Of a stretch of 20,582 bases of DNA, positions 13,747-20,582 are shown one piece after another. How positions within the stretch are numbered: the first letter of the stretch is position 1; the number at the start of each line of letters is the position of its first letter. Both the position numbers and the translations under genes were made by a program. The notes under the pieces are model-generated. The model did no database searches. It was not told the origin of the DNA and saw only the letters and a program-made list of their open reading frames with translations. The stretch is from DAOTUL01 sp034437435. GTDB taxonomy: Bacteria > Chloroflexota > Anaerolineae > Aggregatilineales > Phototrophicaceae. The stretch spans positions 1 through 20,582 of the forward strand of contig CAYQJO010000056.1 in NCBI GenBank assembly GCA_964417785.1, given 5' to 3'.

Positions 13747-16700
13747 AGCTAGACGAACGCGAAGCCGAAGCCATTCTGCACGATTTGCTGGCACGGATGC
13801 CGGGGTACGTCCCCGGCTGGCAGCCCGCCGGACCCGGCGAAGCCATCAATCAAGCTTTTGCCCGATATTTGCGGGCGCTGCATGAACGGCTGAATGAAGC
13901 ACCGGATAAGAACAAGCTGGCCTTTCTCGATCTGCTGGGAATCAGTCTGCTACCAGCGCAGGCCGCCCGCGCTCCGGTCGTCTTCGAGATGCAGCCGGAT
14001 TCGGGCAACAGCCGCGCTCCCGCCAGCACACGCCTGGGCGCAGATGTCGCCGGACGCGATGAGCCGCTCATCTTCGAGACTGAGAAGACGGTCGGATTGG
14101 CGGCGGCACGGTTGGCCGAAGTCGTGGCACTCCACCCGGCCAAAGACGCCTACGCCGATTACAGCCAGCAGGCCATCGGCGCACAGCCTTTTACCGTCTT
14201 CGAGACACTGCTGCCAGTGCCGCATGAGTTCTACCTGGCGCACGATGTGCATTTTGCACTCAGCGGACAGGCGACCGTTGAATTGCAATTTGAACTCTCA
14301 CCGCCGGGAAGTACGCCGCTGGACATCGCCTGGGAGTACTTCGACGGGGAAGCGTGGCGTGGGTTCAAACCCTTCATGTCGCCCGACGAAGCCTACCTCA
14401 GTGATAGTCTGGACGGCACCGACGGTCTGACGCGCAGCGGCATCATGCGGTTGGTGGCCGACTGCGGCGCGAGTGAGCAATCGACCATTGGCGGCATGAC
14501 CATGCACTGGATGCGCGGGCGGTTGAACAAGCCACTGGTCCCTGACGAGACAACCACCCTGCCCGGTGTCGATCTGGTGAATGTACGCACGGTTATCTCC
14601 AATTTCGCCGGAGGTCAGGTAACGCGCTCGTCGTTTGGGGGCATGCTGCCGCCAGCCGGTACCCTGCTGCTCAACATCCAGTACGACGGCGATGGGATCG
14701 CCTCACTGGAAGGTCCGGATGATTTCTACAGCGAACAGGAGACGGATTCGGATCAGGTGGCGTGGTTTGGTCTCGCCAGCGGCAGCTACACCGTCCGTGT
14801 GATGGAACCGGGATTCCCGCCGCTAACCTTCAGCCTGTTCATGGGCAGCAGCAACGGCGCACGTTTTGAGATCGACAAGGATTTCGAGGGCATCGCACCG
14901 GACGCGGCCCTCGCCAACGGCATCGAACTTGACCTGAGCAAGACCTACTTTCCCTTCGGCCAGCAGGCACAGACCGGCGGTGTGTTTTACTTCCGCAGCG
15001 ATGAGGTTTTCAGCAAGCCGGGTGCCGAGGTGACGGTTCTGGTGGATAAAGCCACCACGCCGCAGGAAGAGGGCGACAGTATGGCGGCGGTCTATCAGGC
15101 GCAGATCAACGAGGCCGAGAACATCCTGGAGCAACTGAAAGTTGACGCTGCTGCTATTGAAGCCGATCTCAACACGGCTGAGGGTGGTCTGGATACCAGC
15201 GATTTGCCCGTGCGGTTGTTCCAGGGTGATGCGCTGGACGAATACGAGAGCGCTATCGTGGACCCGGTGCGAGCAGCGCGTGATCTGGCGGCAGCGGGTA
15301 TTCCGGGTGCGTTGTTCGCCATCAGCAGCCTCTCTCTCTTTCTGACGCCAGCCACCTTTGCGGTTCCAATCGGACCGGTCAGTACTATTGTGATGGCCGG
15401 GGTTGCAACCTCTTTGGTGAGTCTGAGCGAGGTGCTGCGCACACTTTCGGATGTCCCTGGCGAACCTATCGCGGCCCAGATCGATGTGTTGATTAACGCC
15501 ATCAATGCCTTCAACGAGGGTGCCGCCGATGCGCTCGGTCTGCCCAGTATTGATGATGGTTTGGAGATTCCGGATAACGTCGGAGACATCCCCGACATCC
15601 CCACATTGGGCGATCTTGGAAATGTGATCGCGCTGGGTAGCAACGTCTTCACCCAGGCGACCGCACTTGGTAATCTAATCGCCAGCAGCACCAATCCTTT
15701 CGACTGGGACCTGATGGTACCGGAAGACAGCGCCACCCAGGTCGATAATCTGTTCCCGACCGCCCGCAACCGCTACACCAGCGCCCGCAGCATCATCACC
15801 ACCGCCAACAACCGCATTGATGCGGCGATCACCCAGGTTGCCGAACTGCGCGAGATGCTGGACTCGATCACGGCGGCGGAACTGGCAACGCTGGCGACGG
15901 TCGAAGCCGGGGCGGAACTGGCCTCTCCGCGACTGATCTATGAATACTGGAACGGCTCTCGCTGGGCGACCATGCTGGCCGTCTCCGACAGCAACGACGC
16001 CCAGAATTTTATCGCTTCCGGCTCGTTTGGCTTCACCGTACCGACTGACATCGAGCCGGTGATGGTCAACGACGAAGAAGCGTTATGGGTGCGGGCGCGG
16101 ATCGCCAGCGGCAGCTTTACCCGTATCCGCATGGTCACATGGCGCGACGAGACCGACTCCATCCGTGTGCTGCCCATCATTGAGTCGCGCCCGCCGTCGT
16201 TGGACACCTTCAACATGGGCTATGTCTACCGCTCACCGCAGGATCAACCGCAGGCCAGCATGACCTACAACGATTTCCAGTGGATTGATCGAGGCGAGGA
16301 TGTGCGCTGGCGCGGGGCCAGCTTCCAGCCGTTTGAGCCGGTGGCCGATCCAACCCCGGCGCTGTACTTCGGCTTCGACGCGCCGCTGCCCAGGGACATG
16401 GTGAGCCTGTATCTGGATATTGCCGAAGTCGCCGGGGAAAGTGAAGGCCCCACGCTCAAATGGGAGTACCACGACGGCGAAACATGGCGTCCGCTGTCGG
16501 TCCAGGATGAAACCAACAATCTGGCGCTTTCCGGCATGGTGGAAGTGCTGTGGCCGGGTGTGCCGTCGGGACCGTCGGCGCTGGTGGTCCAGGCTGAGAG
16601 CGACCGCGTGCGACTGCTGGACCGGCGGCAGGCGGCCCGGTTCCGGGTGGGCGATCTGCTCTTCATCCGTGAAAAAGAAGACGGCGAACTGGTGACGGTG

Positions 16701-18032
16701 GCCGGAATCGACCGCGAGTTCATCCTGCTCAAGACGCCGCTCAGCACCGATTACAGTCAGGCGACGATTGGGGTGGCGGCGCTGCCACGCTTCGGCACAC
16801 CGCGAACGTGGGTGCGGACACGTCTGCAATATGATGGCGATCCGCGCCAGACGGCTTTCAACAGCGTGTATCTCAACGCGGCCTGGGCCTCGCAGACACA
16901 GACCATCACTGGCGAAATTCTCGGCTCAGCGACCGGGCAGGTAAACCCGGTGTTTTTCTTCCGCCAATCGCCGGTTCTGGACGATCATGTCATCGAAGTG
17001 CGCGAACTGGAAGGCGCACGGGCGGCGGTTGAACTGCCGATTCTGGAGCAAGAACTACTGGCACAGGGCTTTACGCGAGATGACATCCGCACCGCCGCCG
17101 ATCCGGTGACGGGCGAGATCAATGCGGTATGGGTGCGCTGGCAGTCGCGGCCCAACCTGCTCTTCTCCAGCCCGGATGACCGCCATTATGTGGTCGAACG
17201 CAGCCGGGGGCGTGTGCTGTTCGGTGATGGGGTGAACGGACGACTGCTGCCTGCCGCGGCCAACAACATCCGCGCTGCCGTTTACCGCACCGGCGGCGGA
17301 TTGATCGGCAATGTGTCGGCTGAGGCCATCAGCCAGTTACTCGGCGCGGTGCCATCGGTGCAGGGCGTGATGAACCCGATCCCGGCAGCAGGTGGTGCCG
17401 ACGGCGAAAAAGTCGATGAAGTCCGCACTCGTGGACCACGCACCGTGCGCCATCACAAACAGGCTGTCACGATTTCCGATTACGAAGCGCTGGCACGCGA
17501 AGCCTCGCCAGAGGTGGCGATGGCACGGGCGCTGCCCAACACCCATCCATCCGGCTACCCGGCGGCGGGTTGGGTCCGCGTGATTATCATGCCGGAGAGT
17601 CAGCCACAGCCCTCGCTGGAACTGCGCCGCCGTGTGCAGGATTATCTGACGGCTCGCGTTCCGGCGTCCATCGCGGATCGTATCAGCGTGGCCGGTCCCG
17701 AATATCTGCCGGTGGGTGTGGAAGCGCGGATCGCCCCACTCGACTTCTCGCTCGGCGGACAGGTGATCGAGGACGCCACCGCTGTGCTGACCGATTTCTT
17801 CGACGCGGTGAGCGGTGGACCGGATGGCACTGGCTGGCCTTTTGGTCGGGCGGTGTATCTTTCCGATGTCGCCGCCATCCTGGAAGCGGTCGCAGGCGTC
17901 GACTATGCCGAGACGATCAATTTACTGCTGGACAACACACCCCAGGGTGAGCGGGTGGACGTGCCGCCGGATCGCATTGTCACCGCCGGGACCATCCGCA
18001 TCTCGCTGGTCGCAAGCGAAAGGAGCCGCTGA
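13743..18032 (+). CDS. Afp11-type baseplate wedge protein (baseplate J-like) with large insertion
   Basis: A 1429-residue wedge subunit, well above the roughly 700-1000 I expect for the family. The N-terminus (FLDLLGISLLPAQAARAPVV, EPLIFETEKTVGL) and three beta modules with the WEYxDGexW signature (about 197 IAWEYFDGEAWRG, 731 YEYWNGSRWATM, 906 WEYHDGETWRPL) are typical. The C-terminal J-like part has DYEALAREASPEVAMARAL (about 1245), AGPEYLPVGVEARI and GGPDGTGWPFGRAVYLSD. Residues about 440-728 are an insertion: a coiled-coil helix from M447, TM-like hydrophobic stretches at about 519-565 (GALFAISSLSLFL; VSTIVMAGVATSLVSL), a Gly/Pro/Asp-rich part, and a returning helix (about 665-725). The start is GTG 13743 with GGAGGG 6 nt upstream. 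Confidence 0.93.
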   Translation: MKLDEREAEAILHDLLARMPGYVPGWQPAGPGEAINQAFARYLRALHERLNEAPDKNKLAFLDLLGISLLPAQAARAPVVFEMQPDSGNSRAPASTRLGADVAGRDEPLIFETEKTVGLAAARLAEVVALHPAKDAYADYSQQAIGAQPFTVFETLLPVPHEFYLAHDVHFALSGQATVELQFELSPPGSTPLDIAWEYFDGEAWRGFKPFMSPDEAYLSDSLDGTDGLTRSGIMRLVADCGASEQSTIGGMTMHWMRGRLNKPLVPDETTTLPGVDLVNVRTVISNFAGGQVTRSSFGGMLPPAGTLLLNIQYDGDGIASLEGPDDFYSEQETDSDQVAWFGLASGSYTVRVMEPGFPPLTFSLFMGSSNGARFEIDKDFEGIAPDAALANGIELDLSKTYFPFGQQAQTGGVFYFRSDEVFSKPGAEVTVLVDKATTPQEEGDSMAAVYQAQINEAENILEQLKVDAAAIEADLNTAEGGLDTSDLPVRLFQGDALDEYESAIVDPVRAARDLAAAGIPGALFAISSLSLFLTPATFAVPIGPVSTIVMAGVATSLVSLSEVLRTLSDVPGEPIAAQIDVLINAINAFNEGAADALGLPSIDDGLEIPDNVGDIPDIPTLGDLGNVIALGSNVFTQATALGNLIASSTNPFDWDLMVPEDSATQVDNLFPTARNRYTSARSIITTANNRIDAAITQVAELREMLDSITAAELATLATVEAGAELASPRLIYEYWNGSRWATMLAVSDSNDAQNFIASGSFGFTVPTDIEPVMVNDEEALWVRARIASGSFTRIRMVTWRDETDSIRVLPIIESRPPSLDTFNMGYVYRSPQDQPQASMTYNDFQWIDRGEDVRWRGASFQPFEPVADPTPALYFGFDAPLPRDMVSLYLDIAEVAGESEGPTLKWEYHDGETWRPLSVQDETNNLALSGMVEVLWPGVPSGPSALVVQAESDRVRLLDRRQAARFRVGDLLFIREKEDGELVTVAGIDREFILLKTPLSTDYSQATIGVAALPRFGTPRTWVRTRLQYDGDPRQTAFNSVYLNAAWASQTQTITGEILGSATGQVNPVFFFRQSPVLDDHVIEVRELEGARAAVELPILEQELLAQGFTRDDIRTAADPVTGEINAVWVRWQSRPNLLFSSPDDRHYVVERSRGRVLFGDGVNGRLLPAAANNIRAAVYRTGGGLIGNVSAEAISQLLGAVPSVQGVMNPIPAAGGADGEKVDEVRTRGPRTVRHHKQAVTISDYEALAREASPEVAMARALPNTHPSGYPAAGWVRVIIMPESQPQPSLELRRRVQDYLTARVPASIADRISVAGPEYLPVGVEARIAPLDFSLGGQVIEDATAVLTDFFDAVSGGPDGTGWPFGRAVYLSDVAAILEAVAGVDYAETINLLLDNTPQGERVDVPPDRIVTAGTIRISLVASERSR

Positions 18033-20272
18033 TGCCGCTGCCCTTACCCAATCTCGACACCCGCCGCTGGGATGATCTGGTGGCCGAGGCGGTCGCGCTT
18101 ATCCCGCGCTATGCACCGGAGTGGACCGACCACAATATTCATGATCCCGGCATTACACTGATCGAACTGCTGGCGTATCTGGTCGAGCAGGACATCTACC
18201 GCGTCAACCAGATACCCGACCGACACCGGCTGAAGTTCTTGCAGTTGATCGGCTTCGCGCCGCTGCCACCCCAACCAGCAACGACCGTGCTGGCGCTGAC
18301 GCTGGCATCCGGTGCATCCAGCCACAGCTTACCCGCCGGGGCGCTGTTCGAGAGTGACGGTCTGCCCTTCCGTACAGTACAGCCGGTGACAGTCATCGAC
18401 GTGGCAGTGGAGACGGTGCTGGTGGACGACGGCACGACGATCAAAGACCAGACGCGCCTATGGCGTGACGGTCTGCCCTTCCCACTCATGGGAGCAGACC
18501 CGGTTCCCGGCACGGCTTTCTACATCGGCTTTGACCACCCGCTGCCGGTCGGTGAGACAATCTCGTTGTGGCTGGATGTCGGGCGCGAGATGACACAGCC
18601 TATCCGCAGCGATGACGATTGCGGGCCGCGTCCGCCGTCATGGCCGTGTGATGATGATAACGCAGGGACGGCATTATTGCCGTCCTCCGGCAGCCCACCC
18701 ATCCTATCCCACCACAGCGTCCGGCTGGCCTGGGAAGTGTGGGATGGCGCAGACTGGGTGCGGCTGCTGGACAGCGAAGTCACCGACCCGACTTACGGCC
18801 TGACGTTTGACGGGAGAATCGACCTGACGATACCGGCGGCGATGGCGGAAACGACCGTTGGTGAGAGTCCGGCGTCGTTTTTCCTGCGCTGTCGCTTGAT
18901 CGATGGTCGGCCCGACATCGCGCCACAACTCCACCGCATCTGGCTCAACGCCGCTCCGGTCGTGCAGTTGGAAGCCGCCCGCAGCGTCTACCCCATCGCA
19001 CCGGGTGTTATCCCGGCAGAAGCACTACTACCAGGAGAGTGGAATCATGTGCGTGTCGAAGTCGATGCCGATGGTGTCATCATCGCGCTCGAAATCGACG
19101 ACGCAGCACCGGAAGCATTTGTGATCGAATACGACGCGGCCACCGCCAGCGATCCAGGGCAGTTGATGATGACCTGGTTCTACGCCGGGACCGGTGACGA
19201 TCTGCCGGGACAGACGGTGGAACTCATCGGTGCGCCGGTAGCAAATGTGGCGGTGCAGATCGACGGCGAATTGTGGACCGAACGCCCGGACTTCGACGCT
19301 TCCGGTCCCAACGATACACATTACACACTTGACGCCCAGAACGGCGTGTTCGCCTTTGGCGACGGTCGGCGTGGACGGACACCCGATGCAGCGATCCTCG
19401 TTCATTATGATCGCACCGCTGCATCGGAGAGCAATCTAAAGGCGGGTGCTGGCTGGACGCTGGCGAACACACTGGTGAACGCAGCACTGCTCGGCGGCGA
19501 CCCATCAATCATTGCGGCGGATTTTGCCGCCATCGCTAACCCGATTCCGGCACGGGGTGGCAGCAACGCCGAAACGCTCAACCATGCTGCCGGTCGCGCT
19601 GCCGAAACACTGTGGGCGCATGAGCGACTGGTGGAAACCTGCGGGCGCTGCATCACGCTGGATCAGCAGGACGTGCTGCATCTGAAAGCGCCAGAACGGG
19701 CCACCACGCTGCTCGATTACGAACGGCTGGCCCGCGAGGTAGCGGGAACAGTCATCGCACGGGCGCGGGCCTGGGCGGGTCTCGACCCGGCCTATCCGGG
19801 CATCAAGGCGGTGGGGACAGTGACAGTGGTCGTGGTACCGTATCTGCCGCTGGATCGCCCCACCCCGACAAACGGCCTGCTGGATGTGGTGCGCCGCTAT
19901 CTGAAGCACCACAAGATCGTCGGTACACGGCTGGTGGTGGCCGGACCTGAATATGTCGAAGTGCGGGTGCAGGCGACCGTGCGCACACGCGGTCAGGTGA
20001 TCGCGGCACAGGTTGCCGCCGACATCCGGGCCGCGCTGAACGCCTTTCTCGATCCGCTCACCGGCGGACCCAATGGACGCGGCTGGCCGTTTGGACGTGA
20101 TGTCTACCGGGCCGAGATTCTCCAGGTGATCGACAATGTGCCGGGTGTGGATCATGTGCTGGCGCTGGAACTGGTCGCCGGGGATGATGACGCACAGTGC
20201 GGCAATTTGTGCGTGGGACCGATTGCGCTCACCACGCCTGGACCGCATCAGATTGAGGTGGTGAACACATGA
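18032..20272 (+). CDS. Afp12-type baseplate wedge protein (baseplate J-like)
   Basis: A 746-residue second wedge component. Its opening is diagnostic: LPLPNLDTRRWDDLVAEAVA, LIPRYAPEWTDHNIHDPGIT, LIELLAYLVEQDIYRVNQIP and RHRLKFLQLIGF. A middle WEVWDGADWVRL module and FAFGDGRRGRTP follow. The C-terminal part resembles the end of the preceding protein: DYERLAREVAGTVIARARAW, AGPEYVEVRVQATV, LTGGPNGRGWPFGRDVYRAE. With the gp25- and Afp11-type proteins it forms the baseplate wedges. AAAGGAG at 18019-18025 is 6 nt before the ATG, and the start shares an A with the previous TGA. Residues about 190-230 (DDDCGPRPPSWPCDDDNAG and on) look like a loop insertion whose DNA carries the palindrome at 18666-18685. 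Confidence 0.93.
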   Translation: MPLPLPNLDTRRWDDLVAEAVALIPRYAPEWTDHNIHDPGITLIELLAYLVEQDIYRVNQIPDRHRLKFLQLIGFAPLPPQPATTVLALTLASGASSHSLPAGALFESDGLPFRTVQPVTVIDVAVETVLVDDGTTIKDQTRLWRDGLPFPLMGADPVPGTAFYIGFDHPLPVGETISLWLDVGREMTQPIRSDDDCGPRPPSWPCDDDNAGTALLPSSGSPPILSHHSVRLAWEVWDGADWVRLLDSEVTDPTYGLTFDGRIDLTIPAAMAETTVGESPASFFLRCRLIDGRPDIAPQLHRIWLNAAPVVQLEAARSVYPIAPGVIPAEALLPGEWNHVRVEVDADGVIIALEIDDAAPEAFVIEYDAATASDPGQLMMTWFYAGTGDDLPGQTVELIGAPVANVAVQIDGELWTERPDFDASGPNDTHYTLDAQNGVFAFGDGRRGRTPDAAILVHYDRTAASESNLKAGAGWTLANTLVNAALLGGDPSIIAADFAAIANPIPARGGSNAETLNHAAGRAAETLWAHERLVETCGRCITLDQQDVLHLKAPERATTLLDYERLAREVAGTVIARARAWAGLDPAYPGIKAVGTVTVVVVPYLPLDRPTPTNGLLDVVRRYLKHHKIVGTRLVVAGPEYVEVRVQATVRTRGQVIAAQVAADIRAALNAFLDPLTGGPNGRGWPFGRDVYRAEILQVIDNVPGVDHVLALELVAGDDDAQCGNLCVGPIALTTPGPHQIEVVNT
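18666..18685. repeat. Palindrome inside the Afp12-type gene
   Basis: GGACGGCA (18666-18673) and TGCCGTCC (18678-18685) form a perfect 8-bp hairpin with a TTAT loop. The sequence AGGGACGGC...GCCGTCC matches the intergenic hairpin at 9554-9575. It encodes GTALLPSS in a low-complexity loop, so it appears to be a repeat copy carried in frame within a coding region. Confidence 0.65.
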
Positions 20273-20582
20273 TGTACGACCGGATACGCTATCATCAGGG
20301 CCAGTTGCTCAGAGCCGAAGACTTGCAGGACGACGCCGGCTACGAAGCGTGGCTGCGGCACCTGCACACCCGCGCTCTGCACAACACCTGGGGCGTGGCG
20401 ATTGGCCTGGAGATGGGTGTGGCCGCCAACGCACCACAGACGGTCGCGGTCGGTCCCGGCATGGCCTATGACTACAAAGGCCGCGAGATTGTCTTGTCCG
20501 AGACCGTCCACCTGACTCCACCGGCACCGCCGCCGCAGGTCAAAGAGGGGGCATGGTTTGATCTGGTGGTGCGCTACCATCC
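20269..20582 (+). CDS. Baseplate-associated eCIS protein, N-terminal fragment
   Basis: An open frame of 104 codons running off the window end. It starts MMYDRIRYHQGQLLRAEDLQ, then DDAGYEAWLRHLHTRALHNT, WGVAIGLEM and VGPGMAYDYKGREIVLSE. The pattern RxxYxxGQLLxAeDL...H..WGVaxGLe...vGPGxAyDxxGREIvl is one I associate with conserved proteins encoded just after Afp12-type genes in eCIS loci. Their role is not established; a baseplate-distal or fibre-linked position is possible from the gene order. The ATG overlaps the previous stop (ATGA), with GAGGTG at 20255-20260 as ribosome site; the second ATG (20272) is an alternative start. Confidence 0.8.
   Translation, partial: MMYDRIRYHQGQLLRAEDLQDDAGYEAWLRHLHTRALHNTWGVAIGLEMGVAANAPQTVAVGPGMAYDYKGREIVLSETVHLTPPAPPPQVKEGAWFDLVVRYH

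Overview
This window is one strand of an operon encoding a phage-tail-like contractile injection system of the extracellular (eCIS, Afp/PVC-like) lineage. Fifteen coding regions all read on the + strand, mostly with 1-4 base overlaps or very short gaps. No RNA genes, CRISPR arrays, integrases or transposases are visible. The DNA is GC-rich. The gene order, the DUF6760-type small gene and the palindromic intergenic repeats (GTAGGGACGGCC..., GACCTCACC...GGTGAGGTC) remind me of Chloroflexota or another environmental high-GC bacterium. That placement is inference, not proof. A run of exactly 100 N suggests a scaffolded draft or metagenome assembly.

Layout. 2-205: the last codons of an AAA+ ATPase. 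208-3552 and 3549-6524: two very long paralogous proteins. The first starts with a DUF4157 (eCIS-associated) domain; the second lacks it. Both end in the same putative PD-(D/E)XK nuclease-like domain, so they are the candidate cargo. 6524-7402: DUF4255 tail-terminator type protein. 7419-8570: sheath. 8588-9022: tube. 9024-9338: tail assembly chaperone-like protein, followed in the -1 frame by a DUF6760-like small ORF (to 9493). 9599-10276: unknown protein in the Afp6 position. 10280-10948: LysM tube-initiator type protein. 10945-12138 and 12240-12887: spike hub (gp27/GpD-like) and spike (gp5/gpV-like), encoded separately. 13059-13340: PAAR tip. 13345-13746: gp25-like baseplate protein. 13743-18032: Afp11-type baseplate wedge with a large helical insertion. 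18032-20272: Afp12-type wedge. 20269-end: start of a baseplate-distal protein, cut by the window edge.

How the parts fit: sheath and tube form the contractile barrel; DUF4255 caps it; LysM protein, hub, spike and PAAR build the needle tip; gp25, Afp11 and Afp12 types build the baseplate; the AAA+ ATPase assists assembly. The two large proteins are likely the payload, produced by translational coupling between ATPase and structural genes.

The most striking observation is a textbook-looking programmed -1 frameshift signal at 9326-9373: a G GGG GGG heptamer, a 5-nt spacer and a 12-bp interrupted stem-loop. It would fuse the 104-residue chaperone to the DUF6760 ORF, which has no ATG/GTG/TTG start of its own. 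This would be an injection-system counterpart of the phage G/GT tail-chaperone frameshift. Second is a helical insertion of about 285 residues, with TM-like segments, in the Afp11-type protein. Third is the cargo pair with and without DUF4157.
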